Source: Hamiltosporidium magnivora (taxonomy: Eukaryota > Microsporidia > Dubosqiidae). From it: a DNA stretch of 25,370 nucleotides. Both the position numbers and the translations under genes were made by a program. The notes under the pieces are model-generated. The model ran no database searches and was not told where the DNA came from. It was given only the letters and a program-made list of their open reading frames with translations. The first letter of the stretch is position 1; each line of letters opens with the position of its first letter. Where the stretch lies: the NCBI GenBank assembly GCA_004325065.1, contig PITI01000074.1, forward strand, positions 1-25,370, given 5' to 3'. Shown here in pieces: positions 1 to 11,173 of the stretch.

Positions 1-340
1 GAATATATTGCTAGATAACCTACCAATATCATTAACTTTAATTGCAATTACAATAAGCCAAAGGCAGAAATCTTTTTATGGAACGCAATTTCTAATTTTA
101 AAAGAGTCGGTGTGAAGATGTATACATAAAGCAAAAAGGAATAATTAATTTGCTTTAATTTTTAGATATACTTTTTAGAAAACCAATAACTTTTATTTAC
201 TTTTGATAACAACACGTTATTCTGTTCAATTATTTGCCTATTTCTTGTAAACGTATAAAAAAAATTATTTGTTCTTTTTGATATATGAGTGAAGTGTAGG
301 CTCTATATTAGAGTTGTGTTCGTTTTGAATAAATGTGTTT
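1..340 (+). repeat. Repeat copy A (3' part only, cut by window start)
   Basis: This stretch matches the right-hand ends of two longer repeats in the window: about 8812-9140 (copy B) and about 17090-17400 (copy C). Shared landmarks occur in the same order: an 'accaatatcattaac' block near the start, 'tatttacttt' in the middle, an 'aacgttat'-like block, 'taaacgta', and 'atatatgagtgaagtgtagg' near the end. Similarity fades after the 'aatgtgtt' at about 335-340, as it does after the matching points in B and C, so this looks like a true element edge. The left part lies outside the window. It may be the end of a long LTR or of a leader/gag section of a retroelement; the sequence alone does not decide. 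Confidence 0.7.
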
Positions 341-369
341 TTTCTTTTTTTAGCAAAAAGTTTAAATAT

Positions 370-1020
370 TGATTAAATTATATGTCGGTGACATAAATGG
401 GACAATACCACCGTATATATATATGGATGATGCACTTTAAATCAATGAGCAGAAAAGAAGCTAACCTTGGTCCCCCACTGACTAAATGGTAAATTATGGA
501 GGCACTAACAGCTTTTATTAAATTTATTGATAGGATTATCTTATGCTAAAGTACTAGCCTACAAAGCGCTGACGAAATATACCGAGTCATGCGGAATCGG
601 AATGAATTTGATGTGGTTCTTTCGCGTGTGTTAAGTGAATGGAGTTCTGGTATGTCTAGAAATCTTCAATCTTTTTAAATAAAATTATCTATATCCAAAC
701 CCTGCTTGAAATAAATAGAAGCAATAATTAAGTTTAGTGATGATAAATAGGTGTAAAGACATTACGAGAATATAATTGATTTGAAAAACAAAAGAGGTGT
801 TGCAGTGGAAAAAAATTTCGGATTTAAGAAGTTCGGAACATGAAAAGATAATTAAAGCTTACTGCTACCTTAGAAAGAGACTTTACAAACTTTTGCTGTT
901 TTACACTAGATATTATTTGTTATATAGCGAAGTGTAGTATATTACCAGAAAATTATTTAAGATTTTTTCTTTTGGGATTCAAAAAAAGGAAATGTAGAAA
1001 GTGAAATAATTTATTAAAGT
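370..1020 (+). pseudogene. Unidentified coding-like relic just downstream of repeat A
   Basis: I do not recognise the product. The stretch is richer in G and C than its surroundings and reads as broken protein on the + strand. One frame from about 451 to 678 gives roughly 75 codons with only two internal TAA stops, including a charged run starting SADEIYRVMRNRNEF. Another frame near 752-832 gives RHYENIIDLKNKRGVAVEKN and a few more codons. A short YMDD motif occurs near 420-435 but lacks convincing RT context around it. The position between repeat A and the RT/IN traces downstream would suit a gag or protease region of the same element, but no zinc knuckle or protease active site is visible. 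No start codon or regulatory signal can be chosen. Confidence 0.3.
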
Positions 1021-2094
1021 TTGGCATTTTATTTTATTTTTATTTTATTCCATCATATTCTTATCTCTTAATTTCAGAAATTTTATTTCTCACATTCTCA
1101 TAAATTATTTCTGAATTTTTTAAATTTTTTCTACTTTTTTTTCTTAATTTTTATTTCTTAGTTCTTGTAATTTTTAATTTTTTAATTTTGAAATTAATTT
1201 CTTTATAAATCTTTTTTCTTTTTAAAAAAAATTCTGATTTAAGTAGTTCAAATGAGACAAAGTTCAAATCATACAAGTAAAAGTAAAAGTAAAAATTTAA
1301 AAATTGAAGAAATAAAGAGTTTAATGAAATATAATTAATGTTAAATTGTATTTTATTCTCTATTTTTTCTTTTACTTTACTATACATATACTAAAGAAAT
1401 TTATAGAAGCAATACAATTTAAGAAAAATAGAAAATTAGTATTACTATCTGCGGCACATTATCTAAGAAAAATATTTCTCCATTCTTCAAAAAAAACTTC
1501 AGAACATTTCTTTTTTTCTAAAATTACGATTTCACCAAGTCAATGAAGGTTTTCTATAAAATGCCACAACCGAATGGTATTATTTGTTATACATATATCA
1601 AAATTTAATATGAGCAGAGAAGTTGAAGTTGTGTTTTCTAACTCTACCTTTGTTTCTAAGTTCGTATTTTATAATATTTGGGTTTATTTAGATAGTTTTT
1701 AACATTTGTTTAATGTTGAGTAAGGCTGAGATCTTTTCACTAAAAATAATCTACTTTTCTTTTCTTAAATATATTCGGTTTGTATTTCAATGGGGTTATA
1801 AGGATTATTTTATAATATATTTGTAGTTAGTCTATTTTTTTACGTTTTTGGTTTTTAAAAATATTACGTTTGGTATATGAAACCAGTAAAAATTGTAAAA
1901 AAATGCAAAAATAAAATAAAAACTTTAATAAAATTTAAATTTTCAAATATTTTAGAAAGAAAAGAAAAAAGATTTGTATTATAATTTATTTAAAGACATT
2001 TATTTAAAAATATTAAGAATTGCTATAGCTCAAACAACTATTCTCTGAAACTATTCTAACAAAAAATAAGCAAAAATTTAAATTTGAAGTTTTA
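1021..2094. other. Gene-free AT-rich stretch with T-rich tracts
   Basis: I see no supportable gene. About 1027-1215 is strongly T-rich on the + strand (long runs of t broken by single a or c), and the remainder is mixed AT-rich sequence. Short open frames on both strands here start at non-ATG codons or arise from poly-T translated as F and L, or poly-A as K, and show no family motif. It separates the unidentified relic at 370-1020 from the RT-like trace that begins near 2100. Confidence 0.6.
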
Positions 2095-2360
2095 TGAAGA
2101 CAGAAAGAAAAGAATTGCGGATTTATCAATTTAAACCTCTACTTTGGGTTTTCTTTGGGATTAACAAAGGTTTTTTCGCATTTTTAAATGTATGCTAGAA
2201 GTTGTATTGAAATATCGTGTGCAGTGTATTGATGAAGAATTTTTGGGAATTGTACTTCTTAAGTATCGCAAGAAGAAATGTTTTTTTAACTAAACTTAGA
2301 AATAACAGGAAGTGGGTATTAGGTCATTCTTTTTTCTTCGTTACTTCATGGGGTTAAAAT
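2095..2360 (+). pseudogene. Faint Ty3/gypsy reverse transcriptase trace
   Basis: The + strand frame around 2100-2290 (with TAA stops at about 2135 and 2162) contains a block after the second stop that reads QRFFRIFKCMLEVVLKYRVQ and then CIDEEFLGIVLLK. This resembles the Ty3/gypsy RT stretch 'FQR-M--VL------YIDDI-I', in which the aspartate pair lies in the catalytic palm; here the pair would be D-E, so the site is broken. In a different frame at about 2310-2354, LGHSFFFVTSWG resembles the 'LGH-VS--G' landmark that follows the palm in this family. The two pieces are in different frames, so at least one frameshift is needed. Its position ahead of the integrase-like traces at 3028-4790 would give the usual RT-then-IN order. 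Support is weak and a chance match is possible. Confidence 0.3.
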
Positions 2361-3027
2361 TTTAGTTCAACTAATTCTTATTTGTACTTTTATGTTTTTT
2401 TCAAAGAAAAAATAAATTGTGAATAGCTTTTCTAAAGTAAGTTCAACCGAACTTTTATTTTAATTTCTATTTAGATATTTTTTTGAAAAAATTTATCAAT
2501 TACGTGAAAACTTATTTTATTCAAATAAAATAAAAGAAAGTTGAATTGAAATTTTATAAATTAAAGACTTTGCTATTAAAAAATGAGCCTTGTATAGACC
2601 ACTATTTTCTTTTTTTAAGAAATTTAATAAAAAATAATATATCAGTTATTGTTGTTTTAATAGAAATTTAGCTCTATGTTATATAAAGACATATTTTTAA
2701 CATGAATTCACTATAAAACATGTGCATTGATCATTTTTTAGGTTGGTAGTAATATCACATTAAATTTAGGTACGATAAGATGAAAATATCTAAGCAGGAG
2801 TTCTGTTGATGACACAAATAATAAATAAAAAATTTTACTATAAGCTTTAAATACAATATATGTTTACGGTTCAATGGATATCACGATTCAAAAAGTTTAA
2901 TCTTAGAATGTATGAAATCTTTTTAGGTAATGATTAATGCTGGTTATATATTTACTATTAACATAAAGCGTCGGTTTCGAATCAAAAGAAGTTTTTGCAG
3001 GTATATATAAGCTGCAAATTAGTTAAT
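2361..3027. other. Gene-free AT-rich stretch
   Basis: No supportable gene, RNA or repeat is visible. An RNase H domain would be expected here if the RT trace upstream and the IN-like traces downstream were one element, but I could not find one. Confidence 0.5.
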
Positions 3028-4790
3028 ATGGAAAGTTCTAAAGGATCGAAAGCTTTTGAAGAAATAGAAAAACCAAGAATAAAATTTGTGATCTGGAATG
3101 GAATCAAAGGTTTTCTTATTCAAAACGAGAAAGGTGGGAATTGATGAAACCCAAACTATTATGAACGTAATGTGCTTCTTTAGAATGAGCAATAAAAGTA
3201 CGGGAAAAAACCAAAATCATCTTCGATCTTATTGCAACAATTGTAGAAGATTATTATCCAGAGAGAAAGCGAAAAAAATTTGCAAAGGGTTACATAAGAG
3301 AAAAGAAGAGCCAGTAAAAGTAACATACCCAGAAATCACTAAAAAGACAGTGGGAAAAGCTGTATAAATAGTAAAGGCACCCAAAATCTATGAGAATAAT
3401 TAGGTACAGATATACCCAAAATAGTTACACGAGGGTGCGATCGTACAAGTTTTATCTAGGAATCTTTGTTTCCAATCAATAAATATATTTTTTTATGCTT
3501 TACGAGCATTAGAAGGAATAGAAAATTGATATATAGGCTATCTTGGAAATCAATTGATGAATAAATCAAAATACGTTATAAATTAAGATTTTCTGAGATA
3601 GAAAACATTCGAGCCTAATATAAATAATAAATTTTAAAATGATGTATTGATATTTTTAAAATACTACCCGTGTACCTATTAAGAGAGAGTCCTAGATCAT
3701 ATAATAGAAGAAAACTTATTTGACTACACTAAAAGGAAGAATGTAAAACATTTTTGAACGAAATAGAAATAAAAAGTTAATAAAATATAAGTGCGATCAT
3801 TTAATTTTCAAGGGTAGAACTTGTGAGTTTTTGGAAAACGCTAATATAAGAAGCAGAAATATTAGCTCGGGTCAAAAAATATTAATAAAATTGCTTTTCA
3901 CAATATTGGTCGTATTTCTAATATATAAATTAAAAAAAAATAATTTAATTATTAGATGTAAATAATTTTGGCACAGATGCATTGGCTGAAAAGATGCGAT
4001 ATACGTTAGAAAATTAAAATCCAGATTATATGGTAATTGCCTGTAAGAAATCTGAAAAAAATAAATAAACAGGTTTTCTAATTCTGAGGAAATGTTGGTG
4101 TTATCGGAAAAATTAATTTAATATAGTATAATTAAAGATTTGACTAAATTCGGTGTTTGTATCAAGGTACAAAAATATATTCTAATTTTCATTTACAAGT
4201 CACGTTTAAATAATGCAGTACATTTACGAAAGGCTAAGATAAGAAAATTTGCTGGTATGAAGATATTAAGCTAGGGGGCTACAATCTGGATAATGCTGTA
4301 GCATACGAATAATTTGTTCTCTAAAAGCACGCAGATTTTGGATCTTATGAAATGAAAATATATTCTTTTACTTTTTAAGCACTAGAATAATGTTCTACCT
4401 TAACATATGTACTTTTCAAACTTTAGGGTAAGACCGGAACTTCATAAAATTAAAATTTTTATTGAACTGATAAATGTGTTTTTGAATAAAGCTAAGTTTA
4501 CATTAAATTCTAAGTTTAATACTAACTAATTAAAAGATGAGACGCTAAGAAAACTTTTAGGCAAGAAAATTTAAGTTTTAACACCAAGAACAATTCGTTG
4601 AATAAATTACCGAATAAAGAAAAACTTAAATTATTGCATGATATTAAATTGAAGCATCGAAGAGTTTGCAAATAAAAAGACAAGGTTCTCATAAACTGCA
4701 TAACCTTATAATAGCTCATTTAAAGAGAATCTGAACAAGCTGTGAGAACGATAACTGACTTAAATTTTAAAGAATTTTTGAGTTGATCGG
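3028..4790 (+). pseudogene. Decayed Ty3/gypsy-like integrase (zinc finger, core and C-terminal traces)
   Basis: Integrases insert retroelement DNA into chromosomes; they have an H2C2 zinc finger, a DDE core and, in this family, a GPY-type C-terminal module. An ATG at 3028 opens 38 codons ending TGA at 3142; an overlapping frame then runs to 3367 with HLRSYCNNCRR, resembling the Cys pair end of the zinc finger. At 3390-3482, YKFYLGIFVSNQ resembles the core strand around the first Asp. At about 3789-3880, CDHLIFKGRTCEFLENANIR resembles the second-Asp region. At 4652-4786, KHRRVCK, stop, KDKVLIN and ITDLNFKEFL resemble the C-terminal 'GDKVLI...GPY-IT' module. Pieces fall in different frames and spacings are longer than usual, so several indels are needed. 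Each match alone is modest; together they are suggestive. The zinc-finger histidines are not clear. Confidence 0.45.
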
Positions 4791-5259
4791 AAAAATGAAA
4801 GGAAGATTAGTTATTTAGATAAACCTAATTCTAATATTAGAATTCAAATCTTGTTAACGATTTGGTTTCTAAGGTTGTTCCATGTAGTAAGAACGGAATG
4901 CGTGTGTTTGTAAATAATCACGAAGCTTATGGTTCAGTAGTGAGTAACAATACTTCAGTATTCTGTTGACACTATATAAAGATACAGTTAAAAAATTAAT
5001 GAATGTCTTAATTATTATCAAAGAGATAAAGGGGATAGTTTAGTCAGTATAATCTTATGTTGAATTCGAAAAAGGAAATAAAGCTACTACGGCCTATTAA
5101 GTCTGGGGTGATTTTAGAGAGAAAGAATGAACGTATTTAAATAAGTTCATAGATATATTTTTTTCATTTAAATAATTTTTTTAATTCTTTTATTTTTTTG
5201 CGAGAAGTACCAAAGGCGTAAAAACTAAATACAATGACAGCAATAAAAAAGAGAAATAA
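4791..5259. other. Linker between IN-like and RT relics, no assignable gene
   Basis: No clear domain is visible. There are short + strand open pieces, for example around 4861-4970, but they match nothing I recognise. A purine-rich run at 5021-5036 (aagagataaaggggat) could be an old polypurine tract, the primer site that normally lies next to a 3' LTR, but no LTR boundary is visible beside it. Confidence 0.4.
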
Positions 5260-6690
5260 ATTATACAGGAATCTCGCACTAATGAAAAAACTTATAAGTT
5301 GTTTGAAAAGAGTATATTTACAAAATCCGGGTTCGTTTTATAAAAGAAAAAAACCAATTACACACGAAATAACTCAGCTTTTACTAATAGCCTTCAGATA
5401 GAACATATTTTAGAAAGTAGTAGTGATTTTTTCCGTAACGATCAATATCAAATCAGCGTATGAATCGGCTTTAGCAACGCTTATATAAGAAGCTTATGTT
5501 GTATCAAGAGTTTATCGCGAATAATACTCTATTGATTGCGGAATTTCTTTAGAATAAAAAATATTTATTGATAGAGTATAATCGAAAAACAAAATGTACT
5601 ACTTTTAGCAAAGAGGTCCACAAAGAACTGGGAGATTCTTAAGTTTATTCAATATTGTCTTTGATTATTTGATTTTCTATGTCTCTTCTTTTCTGAGGAA
5701 TAATATTTTAGCTTTGTAGAAGATGTTTTACTTTATTGCAGTAGTTTGGAACAAATTAAGAAGAATATCAGATGCATCCAAAGCCTATCATCTAATAATG
5801 CATATATTTTGAAAGAAAAGAACTACTCTTATAATTGCTGAAATATGATTAAAATATTTATTAATAATATAGTTTTGAAAACCAATGCCTTTTCAAGTAT
5901 CTTAGATATTTCTTTTGTTTAAAAGGCGTTGATACGAATTTTACTTTTAGACAAAACAAGGAAAAGGGGTGAAAAGCTGATATCGTATTACAAAACGTCT
6001 TCTGTAAAAAAAAGGCGAAAATAACTGCAAAATCTTTTAAACACATGTTGAGAGGCCATGTGAGGTATGTTAGATTATATTAGATTATATTAGATTATAT
6101 TAGATTATATTAGATTATTAATTCATAATTTTCTAGGCTTATAACACGTTTTTCTTGGCAACGGAGAGAATTGAGATGTGTCTTGAAGTACTGTTTGAGA
6201 TGTTTTATAATACACCAGTATTTCTCCAAATGCTCTACTACCCATAGAAACAACTTAGCAAAGGTCAGTGTGTCCCACTCTTTCCCTTGGCTCTAAATTT
6301 ATTAATGAATAAAATTAATATTCTTAAGGAATTAATGGAAAATAATACTAAAATTATTGTTATATTAAAACTACATATGAATATTATTTTAATAATACTA
6401 AAGTGATTCCTAAGTAAATGTTGAAGGATTTTAAATAAGCGTGAATTCTGGGAAACAAAAGAATATTCAAAGACATCAACATCGTACGTTATTATGATGT
6501 AAAGAGAATTACTAATTGTGGCTTTAAGGCATTTATGGAATATGTAAGAGGACAAAATAGGATGATTTTGCCGCTGTTAATCGTTTCTTCAGAAAGAAAG
6601 ACTGAAAATTACTATTTTTTATGTAGGTATCATGCTCTACTAACATGGGATGTGTCTAATTTGTTTAATGATACGAAATCTGAGTTTTAA
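5260..6690 (+). pseudogene. pol: Decayed Ty3/gypsy pol: reverse transcriptase plus RNase H
   Basis: Reverse transcriptase copies element RNA into DNA and RNase H removes the RNA strand. All diagnostic pieces lie in one + frame. At about 5290-5343, YKLFEKSIFTKSG resembles the 'LLEKGII--S' entry to the fingers. At 5383-5460, NSLQIEHILESSSDFF and DQYQISV match 'PLP-I---L--L--FSKLDL--GYYQI-V'. At 5704-5838, FSFVEDVLLYCSSLEQIKK matches the palm 'YVDDVLIYS-SLEQH' with the first Asp now Glu. At 6445-6690 (81 codons without a stop), VRYYDVKR, LPLLIVSSERKTENYY and HALLTWDV match the RNase H run from the active-site strand to 'SR-L---E-NY----E-LALVWAV'; the active-site Asp is not preserved. Many in-frame stops lie between the pieces. 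Spacing between palm and RNase H is longer than normal and includes a small tandem repeat. The relic stops just before repeat B. Confidence 0.7.
6071..6119 (+). repeat. Tandem repeat, unit tagattatat, about 4.9 copies
   Basis: Four perfect copies of the 10-base unit tagattatat occupy 6071-6110, followed by a ninth-base partial copy. The copies are identical to one another, so the expansion looks younger than the decayed pol relic that contains it. It sits between the RT and RNase H parts and helps explain their excess spacing. Confidence 0.97.
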
Positions 6691-6709
6691 ATAAAGCTAT
6701 AGCGTAGAG

Positions 6710-9140
6710 TATTTTTTATTTTTATTGGTGCTATTAAATTGATCTTTATAGTTTCATAATATATTTCTTCTTTAATATGTTTTTTTCTATTTTTATACTT
6801 CTTATTTTTTTTCGAGTTTTTTTTTAAATACCTATTTTACTACGTTATTATTATATTGATTTATTTATCACCTTAGTATGTTATCATTTTTTAGATCTAA
6901 CATTCTTTTCTATTTTCTATGTTACTTGACACACATGCAAACAGTTTTTCTCAACTAAAGCAAATCTGGTTAATTTAATCTTTAATTTGGAGATTTGAGT
7001 TACTCTTTTAGAACTAATGTATAATTTTATCTTTTTTTGAGGAATTAATGTTTATTTTTTAGTCATCTATTAAAATCTTTGTATTTTATTTAAAATGGTT
7101 TATATATAACATATAATTTAGTAGTATTACTTCTCATATGATTTTAAGGTGTTAAGTCTAATAAGCTTATAAAATTTACCATAATTGGAAGTTTTTTATT
7201 GTAAGGTATTAGATGTTTTTTATGAGTATCTAGAACATTCGGGCTATTAAAAACTTATTCATTATCTAAAAATACGATTTTGTAATCTTGTTCATTATAT
7301 GTTGTGTTCAGCCTAAATATAGCCGTATTAATTTTTTTCATATTATTGTGAAAAAGCCTGAGTATATTGATGGAAACATTGATTGTATAGGGATTTCATA
7401 CGTAACTTTTGATTTCTATATAACCCTATACTATTCACTTTTCTCTTAATTCCACAAACTGCCAAACATTTTTATATTTGTATTGTTTATTTTACTCGAC
7501 AAGAATATAAATCTAAGTAAAAGAAAGATATACATGTGAAAGGGTATTTAAACATTATATATAGTAGCTATAGGTGAATAAATCAGAAAAGTAATATTAT
7601 TGCCTTTCTTAAAATAAATTTGATATTCTTTTAGATCTTAATTTATACGGTCTTTGATTTTTTATAAATATGCAAAAAATCTATATTAGTGGATTTTAAG
7701 ATTTGATTATTCTTAGTATATCCACATACATAAATAGTTTATTTTTATTATTTAGTAAGATTTTACTAACTTAAATTGCTATATATAATTATTTTATTGT
7801 AAAGAACTAAATAATTATATATAATCGAAAAATTTTGTATATTAAAATTTCTTAAAGTAATAAATTTGTTTTTTCTAGCCTATTTTTATATTAAAAATAT
7901 ATTTTAATGATAATTCTACATTAATTATTTGTTTATTTTAAAGTTCTTAATTTATCTACCTATTTAAAGACAAACGATACACCTAAATTTTAAATGGTAG
8001 GGTTATCTCTTTTATAGTTTTCCTAGATCTTTAATTTTCTTTGGACCAATACGGATTTACACAAACAATAATTCAAAGAAAAAAAATTAGATAATATTTT
8101 AATTTAGTATTAAGATAGGGAATTTTTAACAAATAAATAGTTTAGTCTAAACTTAATTTTTTACCTCATTTTTTAATGCATATTTCCTTAATCGAGCTTT
8201 ACACCGATGAAAAAATCTTCAAAGATGAAGAAACACCTATAATGATCTGAATTAGAAGATATTGATAATATTTTTATATCTAGATATATTTATAAGTGAA
8301 TATTACATCAAAAAGATAAATAAGGAATATTAATTTTATGAAATCAGTCGAATATTTTAATTCACAGATGAAATTTTTATAATAGTGTTTGTTGATTTAT
8401 AGATTATCAATTCGAAAGTTTTATTTTTCTTATTTAAAGAGACAGAAAGGCAATTGTTATTAAAAATTACAAAAACTATAAATAGGGCTGAGTTTTTAAT
8501 GTCGACCAATCTTTTACAATTGAATTAGGACCATCTTATTAGGAATCTACTGAATCTTCCTTGTATTTATAAGGAATATTCCTAATGTAGAAGCCGTATA
8601 AACAAGTGCCACAATCAACTAATATTTTTACAAGAAATTCGAAGGTAAATTTATATATTCTTAACATCCTAAGCTGATTTGATTTTAAAAGTGTATCGGT
8701 GTGGCCATTTACATCTTTTACGACTATATCCAAAGGGTAGTATCAAAGAACTCATCCGATCTCGGTTAAAGTCAGATCTACTAAATAAGTGAAAAAATTC
8801 ACTTATAATATATTGTAGAAAGCCATACCAATATCATTAACCTAAATACAATAACTCTAAAGCAAAGAGTCTAAATATGAGACGCAATTGCCTCTTTGAA
8901 AAGATTCGAAGTAAAGATATATATCATAACTATAAAAAGGGTTAAATAATGTGCTGTGGTTTATAACCCAAACTTTTTAAAAATCAATTACCTATATTTA
9001 CTTTGGAACTCAAAACGTTATTCTTATCAATTAGCCTGAACTATTTTTTATAAACGTAGAAAGAACCTATCTGTTCTTTATGATATATGAGTCAGGTGTA
9101 GGCTCAATGATTGAGATGTTTTCTTTTTGAATTATGTGTT
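6710..9140 (+). repeat. Repeat copy B, about 2.4 kb
   Basis: This aligns in the same order and orientation with copy C (about 14930-17400), with an offset of 8.22 kb at the left rising to about 8.27 kb at the right. Clear anchors, B versus C: 7138-7210 versus 15356-15428 (66 of 73 bases identical); 'gatattgata' followed by 'tatctagatatatttat' near 8258 and 16535; 'aggaccatcttatta' near 8527 and 16796; 'ccacaatcaact' near 8619 and 16876; 'aagggtagtatc' near 8733 and 17007. The last 330 bases also match copy A. The left edge is soft: homology is visible by about 6790 and may start where the RT-RH relic ends near 6690. No frame is convincingly coding. Position directly after a pol relic fits a long LTR, but a gag/leader section of the next element is an alternative. 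Confidence 0.75.
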
Positions 9141-11173
9141 ATACCCAATAATCATTCAAAACCACTTCAAATCCAACTTTTCGATTTTCGATTTTTACTT
9201 GTTTGATCAATTTTAGATTTTTGAACATCATAATTTAGCATCTTTTTAAAACATTAATAGATTTGTTAGAAATAAATAATAAATTAATTTTTTGCGTATA
9301 CTAAATAAATTTTCACGCATCTGTGGTTTTGAAATTTCATTATCTATTTTAAATATATATTTCTAAGAATTTTAAAAAACACATATTTTAACCTATAAAC
9401 GTATGCGCAATTGTATATTTGAACCTATTTTTTATTTCAATAAATTTTCTAGATTTTTCAATGAAAATAAATGTCTTTTTTGCATTTTAGAAACATTTCA
9501 TTTATTTTTTAGAGTTTCTATATTATAATAAAGCACAAAAATATTAATGTGATGCTGCAGCTTATCAGTAGTCTTTGTTATATAAAAATTTATTACATAC
9601 TGTAGTGAGAAAATTGTATACTAGTAACACTATAAGTAATTACATAAGAGCTAATATAAAATAGAAATAGAAATTCCAAAGTTAAAATAAAAAATAAATA
9701 ATGTGCTTACACATTTATAAGAAACTAATCTGAGAAATAACGAAATCTAGTAAATCATAATATATTAGTATTTTATTGCTACAATATGTTCGCTTAACAC
9801 AAAAACATAACTGTTTGGGTCATATAATTATTGCAAACTACAAATAAAACAACTTTTATACAAGAACGCATATCTATGGAACTAAAATAAAAAATCTCAC
9901 TGATTTGACGCCCTGGATCTACTTTATTTTTTAATCATTTTAAATGTCACACGGTTTTCTTATTTATTTGAAAATTTTTTAAATGATTCTTATTCTGATC
10001 TTAAATGAGATCTTTTAGAGAACAAAAAGTAAATCGATTACATTAGAGTTGATATAAACATAATTCTATTTCTAAGACCTAACTTTTTATACTTCAATTT
10101 GTTATTTAAAAGCATGAAAATTTTCATTTTGGTATTTTTGTAAAGTTCGTTATCTTATACTGTATATCTGTAAAAAGAAGAGATGTATCAGATTGGAAAT
10201 TATACAAAGCTTTTTAACCCTAAGTACAACCATTTGATATACATTTCTTTAAATCAGAATATTAAGCAGAAGTCTTAATAAATTCAATTCATTTTAGAAA
10301 TATGTCTTTCTTTTTGAAAATTAGAAATAAATCAGTCTTTGAATAAATATCATAGATAATTAAACTCTTTCATATGCATCTCGCATTCTTAATATATATT
10401 TTTGCTTAGGTTTATCATATTTTTTTATTTATATTACGATTTTTTTATGTCACGATAGATTGTTATTTTCATTCATTTATAAACTTCGAGTCCGTTTCAA
10501 ATGTTACAGGATAAATATTCGACAAAGATATATTTTCGAATCCATTTTATTAAACTAACGGTGTAATGAAGAACCTCTTAAAAAAGTAGAGCTTAAAATT
10601 TTTTTTATTTATTCCCAAAAGCTAGATGTATTTGTTTTAATACTTACATTGAAGCTGATAAATTTATATTCAAATATATCTAATTCGCTTTTATTACATC
10701 CATTGAAGGAAATATGTTATAATATATAAATATAAAATTAAATTTAAATTGTTCTATATTTTTCTAGTATAATGAAACGTTCTATAATATACTTAATAAA
10801 GTCTTATTTACTAGAAAATAGAATGTTGTAATATGTAATTTCGACTTATGACTTTTAATTATAATTAAACGCTACGACTCACATAAACTATTCTATTACG
10901 GGATGATTTTAAGTTATTAGCTATATATTTTTAATTTCCTACAAAAGTAACGGTAGACTGTTTCTTCTAAATTAGATATAAATAATTTATTGTATAATAT
11001 TTACAATAGAGGCATTATCTTAGTAAAGAAAAATTTTATTATATATAGGAAAATTAAATTTAGGTATTTTATTATTTATTTATTTATTTAACAAGTTAAA
11101 AACTATTCAAAGCAAACTCTGTAATCCATAACATGTTTTGTAAATTCATCAAATAATCATTAGTAAGAACTGA
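9141..11173. other. Gene-free AT-rich stretch between repeat B and the second pol relic
   Basis: No supportable gene is visible. The first 120 bases or so may still share weak similarity with sequence after copy C (a 'cgattttt' block followed by 'ttttaaa' and 'attaata'), hinting that the repeat extends further right than I mark. A minus-strand frame around 9500-9890 has fewer stops than expected but consists mostly of F, I, L, Y and S with no family motif, so I do not call it. If a gag or early RT region once existed here, it has decayed beyond recognition. Confidence 0.5.

Noticed and set aside
1151..1387. Minus-strand 78-codon frame rich in F, Y, L and K
   Set aside because: It is the translation of a poly-T/poly-A zone, with low-complexity product and no motif or neighbour that would suggest a gene.
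1346..1546. Plus-strand 66-codon frame
   Set aside because: It starts at TTG in low-complexity sequence, overlaps the equally meaningless minus frame, and shows no family motif.
2968..2985. A ttcgaatc-type sequence resembling a tRNA T-arm (also near 10535, 19593 and 24555)
   Set aside because: None is accompanied by matching acceptor, D and anticodon stems at the right distances, so no tRNA gene is supported.
4522..4719. Minus-strand 65-codon frame
   Set aside because: It lies antisense to the integrase-like C-terminal trace on the + strand and has no motif of its own.
5861..6046. Minus-strand 61-codon frame
   Set aside because: It is antisense to the RT-RNase H relic, whose + strand motifs are far more specific.
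6265..6555. Minus-strand 96-codon frame, the longest uninterrupted frame in the window
   Set aside because: It overlaps the + strand RNase H frame (6445-6690), which matches a known family; the antisense product is hydrophobic low-complexity sequence with no recognisable domain.
9500..9890. Minus-strand frame with fewer stops than expected
   Set aside because: The composition is almost all F, I, L, Y and S, with seven stops in about 125 codons and no motif; not distinguishable from biased AT-rich sequence.
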